Positions 34,502 through 43,033 of a stretch of 64,000 nt of DNA are shown here, piece after piece. Each line of letters starts with the position of its first letter. The stretch's first letter is position 1. Below the pieces are notes generated by a model, which was not told the DNA's origin, made no database searches, and saw nothing but the letters and a program-made list of their open reading frames with translations. A program made the translations under genes and the position numbers. The DNA is from Streptomyces marinisediminis (GTDB taxonomy: Bacteria > Actinomycetota > Actinomycetes > Streptomycetales > Streptomycetaceae). Location of the stretch: assembly GCF_026262575.1 (NCBI RefSeq), contig NZ_JAPKFL010000018.1, forward strand, positions 49,517 through 113,516. Direction: 5' to 3'.

Positions 34502-35023
34502 TCAACCGCGCAGGCGGCGCACCAGGATACTGGCGTCGCCGCGCGACTCCAGGTCGGCGAGGACGACGGCCACCGCCTCGCGGACGATGCGCCCGCGGTC
34601 GACGGCCAGTCCGTGCTCGCCGCGCAGCACCAGGCGCGCGTGCTCCAGGTCCATCAGCTCCTCGGCGGAGACGTAGACGGTGATCTTCTCGTCGTGCCGT
34701 TCCCGGCCGCTGGGCCGGCGCGGGGCGCTGCGGCGCCGCGACTGCCCGCCTCCGGCACTCTGCCGGACGGCTCCGCCCCGGTTCGGCGCGCCGCCGCGGG
34801 ACGCGGCTCCGGCACCGCCGGGCTGCCCGGGCACCGCCGGGCGGGCCGGGCGGGCGCCGCGTCCGCTGTGTTCATCGGCGGCGGGCTGCTGCTCGGCCGG
34901 GGCGGCGGGCGGCTGCCGGCCGTGTTCGGTCGGCGGGGCGGCCGGGTTCGGCTGGGGCGAGGAGGGCTGGACCCCGGGGCCGCCGGTCGTGCGGAACAGT
35001 TCGTCGGCTGCCGGGAGACTCAC
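34502..35023 (-). CDS. putative ribbon-helix-helix partner of ParA
   Basis: 173 residues. The first 105 are a disordered Pro/Gln/Gly/Arg region. The last 65 (EKITVYVSAEELMDLEHARL, GLAVDRGRIVREAVAVVLAD, RGDASILVRRL) have the strand-helix-helix order and hydrophobic spacing of a CopG/ParG-like ribbon-helix-helix DNA-binding domain. That reading is mine from pattern only. The GTG start overlaps the parA stop by 4 bases, so the two proteins are made together, as with type Ib ParA/ParG pairs. A DNA-binding partner or regulator of this ParA is the natural inference. Confidence 0.65.
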   Translation of the reverse strand: MSLPAADELFRTTGGPGVQPSSPQPNPAAPPTEHGRQPPAAPAEQQPAADEHSGRGARPARPAVPGQPGGAGAASRGGAPNRGGAVRQSAGGGQSRRRSAPRRPSGRERHDEKITVYVSAEELMDLEHARLVLRGEHGLAVDRGRIVREAVAVVLADLESRGDASILVRRLRG

Positions 35024-36192
35024 TCGGCGTGGCACCGGGCGAGCACCTCCCTGGCGAGCTGGCGGTAGGCGGCGGCGCCGACGGAGTTGGAGGCGTAGGT
35101 GGTGATGGGCTCGCCGGCGACCGTCGTCTCGGGGAAGCGGACGGTGCGGCCGATGACCGTGTGGTAGACGTTGTCGTCGAACGCCTCGACGACGCGGGCC
35201 AGCACCTCGCGGCTGTGCACGGTGCGCGAGTCGTACATCGTGGCCAGGATGCCGTCGAGTTCGAGCTGCGGGTTGAGCCGCTCCTGCACCTTCTCGATCG
35301 TCTCCGTCAGCAGCGCGACGCCGCGCAGCGCGAAGAACTCGCACTCCAGCGGGACGATGACCTTGTGCGCCGCGGTCAGCGCGTTGACGGTCAGCAGGCC
35401 GAGCGAGGGCTGGCAGTCGATGACGACGAAGTCGTAGTCCGGCAGCAGCGGTTCCAGGGCGCGCTGGAGGGTGGACTCGCGCGCCACCTCGCTGACGAGC
35501 TGCACCTCGGCGGCGGAGAGGTCGATGTTGCTGGGCAGCAGGTCCATGCCCGCGACGGCCGTCTTCAGCAGCACCTCCTCGCTGGACATGCCCCGCTCCA
35601 TGAGCAGGTTGTAGACGGTGAGGTCGAGCTCCATCGGGTTGACGCCGAGACCGACCGAGAGGGCGCCCTGCGGGTCGAAGTCGACCAGCAGCACGCGGCG
35701 TCCGTACTCCGCGAGCGCGGCGCCGAGGTTGATGGTCGAGGTGGTCTTGCCGACGCCGCCCTTCTGGTTGCACATCGCGATGATCTTCGCGGGCCCGTGT
35801 TCGCTGACCGGGCCCGGGATCGGGAAGTAGGGCAGCGGACGGCCGGTGGGGCCGATGCGCTCGCGGCGCTGGCGGGCCGCGTCGGGGGCGAGGGTGGCGG
35901 CGTACTCCGGGTCGGGCTCGAACTCCGCGTCGGGGTCGTAGAAGTGACCCTCCGGAAGCTCGGCGTGCTCGGCGAACCCCCCGGGGAGGTGGCCGCTTCC
36001 GGCGTCCCCCTGCGGTCCGTCCGTGCCGTGGTGGGCCTGCTGGCTCTGGTGGGCTGTCATGGTCGAGGAGTCCTGGTGTGCGGTGAAGGTGCGGACAGCG
36101 ACGGAGCCGACAGCCCCCCGCCCGGCGAGATCCCGGCCCGGCGCGGGCGTTCCTGGTTGACCACCCCCGGGAGTGAATGTCGACTTATTCAC
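35020..36192 (-). CDS. ParA-family ATPase (second chromosomal ParA-like, linked to scpAB)
   Basis: 390 residues. After a disordered acidic N-terminus (about 130 residues, HFYDPDAEFEPDPEYAATLA) comes a ParA core with the deviant Walker A KGGVGKTT (144-151), DFDPQGALSVGLGVNPMELD, and DFVVIDCQPSLGLLTVNALT. GTG 36192 is chosen because a full AAGGAGGT ribosome site lies 10 bases upstream; the ATG at 36060 has none. It is not the oriC-linked parA, which has a ParB gene beside it and lacks the scp genes. The coupled RHH-like gene and scpAB suggest a role in chromosome organisation. Confidence 0.88.
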   Translation of the reverse strand: MNKSTFTPGGGQPGTPAPGRDLAGRGAVGSVAVRTFTAHQDSSTMTAHQSQQAHHGTDGPQGDAGSGHLPGGFAEHAELPEGHFYDPDAEFEPDPEYAATLAPDAARQRRERIGPTGRPLPYFPIPGPVSEHGPAKIIAMCNQKGGVGKTTSTINLGAALAEYGRRVLLVDFDPQGALSVGLGVNPMELDLTVYNLLMERGMSSEEVLLKTAVAGMDLLPSNIDLSAAEVQLVSEVARESTLQRALEPLLPDYDFVVIDCQPSLGLLTVNALTAAHKVIVPLECEFFALRGVALLTETIEKVQERLNPQLELDGILATMYDSRTVHSREVLARVVEAFDDNVYHTVIGRTVRFPETTVAGEPITTYASNSVGAAAYRQLAREVLARCHAE

Positions 36193-36576
36193 AAGTCGTC
36201 TTACCTCCTTGCCGACCAGGAAATTTCTAGACAGGTCAGTGTGGCGCCATGCCGATGTTTGGTGACTCTATGGCGAGTCGGCAGTCCGCAGCAACACAAA
36301 CCGACGGAGTCGGCGCGATGTGTCGGGAACCGAACACCCGCTTGTCAAGGGCGTAACGGGTCCGCATGGAGGCCACCCGGGGCACGCGAATCGGTTGAAC
36401 GGTCACGTTCTCCGCGAGTCGCCCCGGGCGGTCCGGGCGCCGTCGCGCGCCGGCAGCGGGAACGGCCCCGGCCGGACCACGGGAACTGCGTGGTCCGGCC
36501 GGGGCCGTGGCGCCGGTGATGTGGACCACCGGCCTTGACGCGGCACCGCGGGGAGCGCGGGCGCGCGAAGACCGGG
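36193..36576. other. 384-bp interval between parA and ald
   Basis: The parA-proximal 150 bases are AT-richer (AAATTTCTAGACAGG; CTCTATGGCGAG) and carry the parA ribosome site and presumably its promoter. A GACTC-N6-GAGTC dyad lies at 36264-36279. The ald-proximal end holds the ald terminator. No ORF supported. Confidence 0.5.
36462..36508 (-). terminator. terminator after ald
   Basis: A 20-bp perfect stem (arms starting ACGGCCCCGGCCGGACC) with a 7-base loop, about 70 bases downstream of the ald stop codon. Confidence 0.85.
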
Positions 36577-37701
36577 TCAGCCGATGAGGTCGGCCAGTTC
36601 GACCCGCTCCAGGCCGTGCGCCTCGGCGACCGGGCCGTACACGACCTTGCCGTCGTGGGTGTTGAGGCCCTTGGCCAGCGCGGCGTCCCGGCGCAGCGCG
36701 TCCGCCCAGCCCCGGTTGGCCAGCTCCAGGATGTAGGGGAGCGTGGCGTTGGTCAGCGCGTAGGTGGAGGTGTTGGGCACCGCGCCGGGCATGTTGGCGA
36801 CGCAGTAGAACACCGAGTCGTGCACCCCGAAGGTGGGCTCGGCGTGCGTGGTGGGACGGGAGTCCTCGAAGCAGCCGCCCTGGTCGATCGCGATGTCGAC
36901 AAGGACACTTCCCGGCTTCATCCGCGACACCAGTTCGTTGGTGACCAGCTTCGGGGCCTTGGCGCCGGGGATGAGCACCGCGCCGATGACCAGGTCGGCC
37001 TCCAGCACCGCCTTCTCCAGCTCCAGGGCGTTGGAGGCGATCGGGCGGACCCGGGTGCCGAAGATCTTGTCGGCCTCGCGCAGCTTGCTGACGTCCTTGT
37101 CCAGCAGCGTCACGTGGAAGCCGAGGCCGACGGCGATCTGCGTGGCGTTCCAGCCGGAGACGCCGCCGCCGATGACCACCGCGCGCGCCGCGTGCACGCC
37201 GGGGACGCCGCCGGGCAGCACCCCGCGGCCACCGGCCGAGCGCATCAGGTGGTAGGCGCCGACCTGCGGGGCGATGCGCCCGGCCACCTCGGACATCGGG
37301 GCCAGCAGGGGCAGCGCGCGGTTCGCCGTCTCGACCGTCTCGTAGGCGATGGCCGTGGTGCCCGACTCCAGCAGGGCGTCGGTGCACTCGCGGGAGGCGG
37401 CGAGGTGGAGGTAGGTGAACAGCGTCTGGTCCTTGCGGAGCCGGTGGTACTCCTCGGCGATCGGCTCCTTGACCTTCAGCAGCAGGTCGGCGGTGGCCCA
37501 CACCTCGTCGGCGGTGTCGAGGATGGTGGCGCCCGCGGCGACGTACTCCTCGTCGGCGATGGAGGAGCCGGCACCGGCGTTCTGCTCCACGTAGACCTGG
37601 TGGCCGTTGCGGGTGAGTTCGAGCACGCCGGCCGGCGTGATGGCCACGCGGTACTCGTTGTTCTTGACCTCGCGGGGGATACCGACCTTCACGTCGATCA
37701 C
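36577..37701 (-). CDS. ald: alanine dehydrogenase
   Basis: 374 residues. NAD-dependent interconversion of alanine and pyruvate plus ammonia. N-terminal VGIPREVKNNEYRVAITPAG, substrate-binding Lys in LLLKVKEPIAEEY, catalytic His in LFTYLHLAAS, NAD-binding AVVIGGGVSGWNATQIAVGL, and VDIAIDQGGCFEDSRPTTHA. GTG start at 37701 with AAGGACC upstream. Single-gene transcript by its own terminator. Confidence 0.95.
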   Translation of the reverse strand: MIDVKVGIPREVKNNEYRVAITPAGVLELTRNGHQVYVEQNAGAGSSIADEEYVAAGATILDTADEVWATADLLLKVKEPIAEEYHRLRKDQTLFTYLHLAASRECTDALLESGTTAIAYETVETANRALPLLAPMSEVAGRIAPQVGAYHLMRSAGGRGVLPGGVPGVHAARAVVIGGGVSGWNATQIAVGLGFHVTLLDKDVSKLREADKIFGTRVRPIASNALELEKAVLEADLVIGAVLIPGAKAPKLVTNELVSRMKPGSVLVDIAIDQGGCFEDSRPTTHAEPTFGVHDSVFYCVANMPGAVPNTSTYALTNATLPYILELANRGWADALRRDAALAKGLNTHDGKVVYGPVAEAHGLERVELADLIG

Positions 37702-37909
37702 GGTCCTTGACTTCGGGGGTGCTGGCGGACGCCGGGCCCATCCGGCTCCCTCATCAGCCCATACATCAGCATAAGGGCGACAAAGCGGAAGCGGCCGGGT
37801 AGCAGTCAGATGACCACGGCCCTGCCAGTCTAATGAAGGAGCGCGCCCTGTCCAGCCTTACAAAGCAGGAATCTCTTCCGCGATCACTATGTATTTCGCA
37901 GGCATCTGG

Positions 37910-40117
37910 TCACGTGGGGGCACCGTCGACCGGTTCCGGGGGGCCCGTCACCGGCGCTTCGGCGCCCGCCGCGACGGGCGTGCGCGCCCCGCCCGGCCCC
38001 TCCCCCGCCGCGACGCCGCCCCCCAAGGCGGCGGCCGGCCCGCCCGGCTCCGCGCCGCCGGTCTCGGGGGCCTCCGGCCGGTCCGGCGGCGCCTCCCCCC
38101 GGGGCCGCCCCACGGCCGCCGGGGCCGGCCCCGGGGCGTCGGCAGCGTCCGGGCGGGCGAGCAGCCGCCCGGCGGCCGCCCGGTGGGCGGCGGACCCACC
38201 GGTGTCGCCCAGCCGGGCGCAGGCGTCGGCCAACCGCAGGCACAGCGCCGCCTCCAGCCGGACGTCCCCGGCCTCGCGCGCCCGCTCCAGCGCCAGGTAG
38301 CCGGTGCGCAGCGCGTCGTGCGGACGCCCGGCGTACTCCTGGACGCGGGCCACCTCGCCGAGCGCCCGCGCGTGGCCGTGCGCGTTCCGCAGCCGCCGGT
38401 ACGCCCCGGCCGCCGCCCGCCAGCAGCGCAGCGCCTCCCCCCACTGCCCGGCGTACAGGTGCGCCGCGCCCAGCCGGCCGTGCAGCCGGGCGGCGCCCTC
38501 CTGGTCGCCCAGGCTCTGGCACAGGGCGAGCGCCCGCCCGTACCAGTCGGCGGCGCGCGACCAGTCGGTCAGCTTTGCGTAGGTGCCGCCGAGCGAGTCC
38601 ATGGCCCGCACCGCCGCCTCGGTGTCGCCACCGCCGTCGGCGCGGACGGCGGCCAGTGCCGCCCGGTAGCGGTCCAGGGCGACCGGCAGCCGCCCGGTCC
38701 AGGCGTCCAGGTCGCCGAGGTTGAGCAGGGCGGCCGCCCGCTCGCGGTGCAGAGCGCGCCGCTCGGCCACGTCCAGCACCAGCTCGTGCAGGCGGTACTG
38801 CTCGGGCGCCGTGCGCTCCGGCGGGCGGTGGGCGTTGAGCGCGCGGGCCAGCGCGGCGATGAAGCGCCGGGCGAGGGTGTCCAGCTCCCCGTCGGCGACG
38901 GCGAGGCGGGCCCCGGCCAGCAGCGCGGGCAGCCGCGAGTCCAGCCACGCCGCGGCCTCGCGTGCCGTCTCGAAGCGCAGCGGACGGGGCTGCCCGGCCA
39001 GCTCCCGGCGCGGCGGCGACCCGGCCGGTTCGGTCACCGCCCAGCAGGCGTGCAGCTGACGCACCGCGCGCTCCAGCAGCCGGGCGCGGGCGAGCTGCTG
39101 CTCGGCGGGGCGCTCGGCGGCCGCCAGCTCGGCGCGCAGCAGCGGGTCCAGGCAGCCGGGGACGCGGTAGGCGTCCCCCGGCAGCGGGTGCAGGAGCCCG
39201 TAGCGGGCGAAGTCGGCCAGCCAGGCGCCGGCGGCATGGACGCCGCAGCCGGCGAGCCCGGCGGCCAGCGGGGCGTCCACGTAGCCGTCCGGCGCCAGGC
39301 ACAGCAGGCGCAGCAGGCGGGCCGCGGAGGCGCCGAGGGAGGCGCGCACCAGCCGGAAGGTGCGCTCCACCGGCGTGCCCTCGCCCTCGGTGCGGGCGAC
39401 GGTGCGGGCCGCGTCCAGCACGGAGGCGTGCGGGTGGGCGGCCAGCCAGCCGCCGGCCAGGGTGAGCGCGGCGGCGTGGCCCGCGCAGCTCTCGGCGAGC
39501 AGCTCGGCGGCGCGCGGGTCCACGGTGATGCGCACGTCGGACCCGGCGCGGCGGGCGATGAGCGCGACGGCGGCCGCGGGGTCGAGGCCGCCGAGCGTGC
39601 AGGGCCGCACGTCCGCGACGCCGCTGAGCGGGCCCTCGGCCGTCGCGACGACCAGGCAGCCGGGGTCGTCGGGGAGCACCTCGGTGAGCTGCTCGGCGGC
39701 GGCGACGTCGTCCAGGAGCAGCAGGGCCCTGCGGCCGCGCAGGGCGGCTCGCAGGGCCTCGGTGAGCTCGTCGCCGCCGGCGCCCGGCGGGGCGGGCACG
39801 GCCAGCGCGTCCAGCAGGTCGCGGGCGACGCGTTCCACGGGGACGGGCAGGCCGCCGGGGTCGGTCAGCCGGGCCCTGAGCACGCCGTCGGGGTGGTCGG
39901 CGGCGGTGCGGCGGGCGAACTCCTCGGCCAGCGCGGTGCGCCCGGAGCCGGGCTCACCGGCGATGAGCAGGACGCGGGCACGGGGCGCGGGGCGCCCGGC
40001 GAGCGTGTCGAGACCGGCCCGTCCGACGTCTTCGCGCAGGGCGGCGAGCTCGCGCTCGCGTCCGCTGAACGCCGGTGTCCCGGCCTCGGCTCCGTGGTGC
40101 AGCGCCTGATCCGTCAC
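37910..40117 (-). CDS. NB-ARC-like ATPase with TPR repeats
   Basis: 735 residues from GTG 40117. N-terminal STAND-type NTPase (SGRERELAALREDVGRAGLD; Walker A GEPGSGRT at 54-61; Walker B ALLLLDDVAAAEQL), a winged-helix-like middle (RLLRLLCLAPDGYVDAPLAA), then tetratricopeptide-like repeats (LLNLGDLDAWTGRLPVALDR; LGGTYAKLTDWSRAADWYGR; LGAAHLYAGQWGEALRCWRA). An Ala/Pro tail of about 90 residues ends it. STAND proteins act as signal-gated switches. There is no N-terminal DNA-binding domain, unlike SARP-type regulators, so it may signal by protein contact. No effector domain is visible. Confidence 0.8.
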   Translation of the reverse strand: MTDQALHHGAEAGTPAFSGRERELAALREDVGRAGLDTLAGRPAPRARVLLIAGEPGSGRTALAEEFARRTAADHPDGVLRARLTDPGGLPVPVERVARDLLDALAVPAPPGAGGDELTEALRAALRGRRALLLLDDVAAAEQLTEVLPDDPGCLVVATAEGPLSGVADVRPCTLGGLDPAAAVALIARRAGSDVRITVDPRAAELLAESCAGHAAALTLAGGWLAAHPHASVLDAARTVARTEGEGTPVERTFRLVRASLGASAARLLRLLCLAPDGYVDAPLAAGLAGCGVHAAGAWLADFARYGLLHPLPGDAYRVPGCLDPLLRAELAAAERPAEQQLARARLLERAVRQLHACWAVTEPAGSPPRRELAGQPRPLRFETAREAAAWLDSRLPALLAGARLAVADGELDTLARRFIAALARALNAHRPPERTAPEQYRLHELVLDVAERRALHRERAAALLNLGDLDAWTGRLPVALDRYRAALAAVRADGGGDTEAAVRAMDSLGGTYAKLTDWSRAADWYGRALALCQSLGDQEGAARLHGRLGAAHLYAGQWGEALRCWRAAAGAYRRLRNAHGHARALGEVARVQEYAGRPHDALRTGYLALERAREAGDVRLEAALCLRLADACARLGDTGGSAAHRAAAGRLLARPDAADAPGPAPAAVGRPRGEAPPDRPEAPETGGAEPGGPAAALGGGVAAGEGPGGARTPVAAGAEAPVTGPPEPVDGAPT

Positions 40118-40229
40118 GCGCCGAGCGTAGTGCAGCGGCGCTCGCCCGCGGCGGCAGCGACAGGCGCCGGGGCCGCCCGCTTCACCGCATCGGCGGCGGG
40201 TCCGGGGCGTCCGGCCCGGTGACGGCCGC

Positions 40230-40257
40230 CACCGCCCCGCGCGCACGCGGGGCGGTG
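40230..40257 (-). terminator. terminator after the NUDIX gene
   Basis: CACCGCCCCGCG and CGCGGGGCGGTG form a 12-bp stem around CGCA, 30 bases beyond the NUDIX stop codon. Confidence 0.75.
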
Positions 40258-40286
40258 GGGCGCGGACCGGCCGCCGGGGCCGGGGT

Positions 40287-40922
40287 TCACCCCTGCGGGT
40301 AGGGCCGCGCGGGCCACGGCGCGAGCGCCGGGCGGAGCGTGCTCAGGCCGCCGGAGGTGCGGGCGGCGTGGAGCGCGAGCGCGCCGACCGCCAGGCAGGT
40401 GTTGTGCAGGTCCCCGGCGAGGACGCCGCGCACCAGCTCCGCCAGGGGGACGCGGGCGAGCTCCATGTCGGCCTCCTCGTCGAAGACCTCGAAGCGGGCG
40501 CCCTCGGCCGCCGACAGGTCCCGGGCGAGGAAGACGCGCACCGCCTCGTCGGAGCCGCCGGGGCTGGTGTACACGTCGGTCAGGACACGCCAGTCCCCGG
40601 CCCTGACGTGGGCCTCCTCGTACAGCTCGCGCTGTGCGGCGTGCAGCGGGTTCTCCCCCGCCACGTCCAGCAGGCCGGCCGGGATCTCCCACAGCTTGTG
40701 CCGCACCGGGTGCCGGTACTGCTTGATCACCAGCACCCGGTCGTCGTCGTCCAGGGCCAGCACGGCCACCGAGCCGGGGTGCGTCTGGTAGTCGCGGCCG
40801 GAGGTGGAGCCGTCGGGCATGACCACCTGGTCGGTGCGCACGCCGGTCTTGGCGCCGGTGAAGGGCGTCGCGGTGTCGGTGACGCGCCACTCCTGGGGGG
40901 TGTCGACGAGCCGCTCCGTCAC
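40287..40922 (-). CDS. NUDIX hydrolase (ADP-ribose pyrophosphatase type)
   Basis: 211 residues. The Nudix box GLLDVAGENPLHAAQRELYE-EA has the G-x5-E-x7-REUxEE pattern; the preceding VLVIKQYRHPVRHKLWEIPA is typical of ADP-ribose pyrophosphatases. It likely cleaves ADP-ribose or a related nucleotide diphosphate. GTG 40922 overlaps the pyrG stop by 4 bases, so it is coupled to pyrG. Confidence 0.88.
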   Translation of the reverse strand: MTERLVDTPQEWRVTDTATPFTGAKTGVRTDQVVMPDGSTSGRDYQTHPGSVAVLALDDDDRVLVIKQYRHPVRHKLWEIPAGLLDVAGENPLHAAQRELYEEAHVRAGDWRVLTDVYTSPGGSDEAVRVFLARDLSAAEGARFEVFDEEADMELARVPLAELVRGVLAGDLHNTCLAVGALALHAARTSGGLSTLRPALAPWPARPYPQG

Positions 40923-42571
40923 CGCCGGGCCCCCTGCCGGCGCTCGACGGCGGCCTTGACCAGCCCGGCGAACAGCGGGTGGGGGCGGGTGGGCCGGGAC
41001 CGCAGCTCGGGGTGGGCCTGGGTGGCGACCAGGTAGGGGTGCACCTCGCGCGGGTACTCGACGTACTCCACGAGCTTGTTGTCCGGGGAGGTGCCGGAGA
41101 ACACCAGTTGGGCCTTCTCCAGCTCACCGCGGTAGGCGTTGTTCACCTCGTAGCGGTGCCGGTGCCGCTCCTCGACGTAGGGCTCGCCGCCGTAGACCTC
41201 GCGCACGATGGAGCCCTCGGCGAGCTTGGCCGGGTACATGCCCAGGCGCATGGTGCCCCCCATGTCGCCGTCCCCGGCGACGATGTCGAGCTGCTCGGCC
41301 ATCGTGGAGACCACCGGGTGCGCGGCGGCGGGGTCGAACTCGGTGGAGTTCGCGCCCTCGATGCCGGCCAGGTTCCGGGCGGCCTCGACGATGACGCACT
41401 GCAGGCCCAGGCACAGGCCCAGCAGCGGCACGCCGTTCTCGCGGGCGTAGCGGATGGCCTCGACCTTGCCCTCCACGCCGCGCTCGCCGAAGCCGCCGGG
41501 GATGCAGATGGCGTCCACGTCGCCCAGGAGGCGTTCGGCGGCCCCGGGCGCGCGGCACTCGTCGGAGGTGACCCACTTGATCTTCGCCCGGGTGCGGTTG
41601 GCGAAGCCGCCCGCGCGGATGGCCTCGGTCACCGACAGGTAGGCGTCGGGCAGGTCGATGTACTTGCCGACCAGCGCGACGGTCACCTCGTGGTCGGGCT
41701 GGTGGACGCGGCCGAGCAGGTCGTCCCACTGGGTCCAGTCCACGTCGCGGAAGGGCAGGTCCAGGCGGCGCACCACGTAGGCGTCCAGCCCCTCGCCGTG
41801 CAGCACCTTGGGGATGTCGTAGATCGACTTGGCGTCGATGGCGGCCACCACCGCGGCCTCGTCCACGTCGCACATCAGCGAGATCTTGCGCTTGATGGCG
41901 GTGGGGACCTCCCGGTCGGCGCGCAGCACGATGGCGTCGGGCTGGATGCCGATGTTGCGCAGCGCGGCCACCGAGTGCTGGGTCGGCTTGGTCTTCAGCT
42001 CGCCGGAGGGGCCGATGTAGGGGAGCAGGGAGATGTGCACGACGAAGACGTTGTCGCGGCCCACCTCGTGGCGCACCTGGCGCACGGCCTCCAGGAACGG
42101 CAGCGACTCGATGTCGCCGACGGTGCCGCCGACCTCGGTGATCACCACGTCCACGTCGTCGCCGGCCAGGCGGCGGATGCGGTGCTTGATCTCGTTGGTG
42201 ATGTGCGGGATCACCTGGACGGTGTCGCCGAGGTAGTCGCCGCGCCGCTCCTTGGCGATCACCGAGGAGTAGATCTGGCCGGTGGTGACGTTGGCCGAGC
42301 CGTCCAGGTCCACGTCCAGGAAGCGCTCGTAGTGGCCGATGTCCAGGTCCGTCTCGGCGCCGTCGTTGGTGACGAACACCTCGCCGTGCTGGAACGGGTT
42401 CATGGTGCCGGGGTCGACGTTGAGGTACGGGTCCAGCTTCTGCATCGTCACGCGCAGGCCGCGGGCCTTGAGCAGTGCGCCCAGGCTGGACGCCGTCAGG
42501 CCCTTGCCGAGCGAGGACGCGACACCCCCGGTGACGAAGATGTGCTTGGTCGTCATGGACTTGGGTGGCAT
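40919..42571 (-). CDS. pyrG: CTP synthase
   Basis: 550 residues. Synthetase domain (HIFVTGGVASSLGKGLTASS, EVFVTNDGAETDLDIGHYER, DIESLPFLEAVRQ) and glutaminase domain with the nucleophile Cys in LLGLCLGLQCVIVEAARN near residue 387 and the His-Glu pair in QAHPELRSRP. It makes CTP from UTP, glutamine and ATP. ATG 42571 (MPPKSMTTKH) is used; ATG 42556 (MTTKHIF) is the alternative. Only a weak GGGAG lies upstream. No GGG-slippage pyrG attenuator is visible. Confidence 0.95.
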   Translation of the reverse strand: MPPKSMTTKHIFVTGGVASSLGKGLTASSLGALLKARGLRVTMQKLDPYLNVDPGTMNPFQHGEVFVTNDGAETDLDIGHYERFLDVDLDGSANVTTGQIYSSVIAKERRGDYLGDTVQVIPHITNEIKHRIRRLAGDDVDVVITEVGGTVGDIESLPFLEAVRQVRHEVGRDNVFVVHISLLPYIGPSGELKTKPTQHSVAALRNIGIQPDAIVLRADREVPTAIKRKISLMCDVDEAAVVAAIDAKSIYDIPKVLHGEGLDAYVVRRLDLPFRDVDWTQWDDLLGRVHQPDHEVTVALVGKYIDLPDAYLSVTEAIRAGGFANRTRAKIKWVTSDECRAPGAAERLLGDVDAICIPGGFGERGVEGKVEAIRYARENGVPLLGLCLGLQCVIVEAARNLAGIEGANSTEFDPAAAHPVVSTMAEQLDIVAGDGDMGGTMRLGMYPAKLAEGSIVREVYGGEPYVEERHRHRYEVNNAYRGELEKAQLVFSGTSPDNKLVEYVEYPREVHPYLVATQAHPELRSRPTRPHPLFAGLVKAAVERRQGARR

Positions 42572-43033
42572 GGCCAAGAGGGGGCTCCCGTGGTCGCGAG
42601 GTGGGGTGCGCACCGGCGCCCGCCGGGGCCGAAGCCGGGGTGCCGCTGCCTGGGGTTCGGGGGCCTGTCGTGCGGGACGCAGCACCCTCCGCTCCACGGG
42701 CTACCAGGGTATCAGCCGTCCGGCGACCCCGCCGGGCGCGGGCGGTCCGGCGGGGCCGGCCGCAGCGGGCCCCGTGCGGGGGCGGGCGGGACCGCCCGCC
42801 CCCGCACCCCGGGCCCGACCCGGGGGCGGAGCGGCCGCCGGCCGGGGCGCGGTCCGGCGAAGTGACCCGACGAAGTGGGCCGACGATGTGACCTGAGGAC
42901 CGCAGTCCGCCTATCGTGACGACAGGGCGGTCACCCCGCCCGGCGTCGTATGCTGCTCGGATATTCGCAGGGCAGAAATCAAGATCTCGTACGTCCCACG
43001 GGGGGCGTCACCGCCGTTCGACTGGAGATGCCT
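42572..43033. other. 462-bp divergent interval between pyrG and the GH15 gene
   Basis: Contains a strong hairpin (42774-42807). The 42890-43000 part is AT-richer (GCTCGGATATTCGCAGGG) and likely carries the GH15 promoter. An open frame extends from 42950 into the GH15 gene but without family-like sequence. Confidence 0.5.
42774..42807. repeat. GC hairpin between divergent genes
   Basis: A 16-bp perfect stem (GTGCGGGGGCGGGCGG and complement) with a 2-base loop. It lies about 200 bases upstream of pyrG and 230 upstream of the GH15 gene, where a terminator would not be expected. It could be leader structure. Confidence 0.6.

Noticed and set aside
42572..42920. Bacillus-type pyrG attenuator (initial GGG slippage)
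   Set aside because: No GGGC start site followed by a pyrimidine-rich terminator was found; only an unusual GC hairpin farther upstream.
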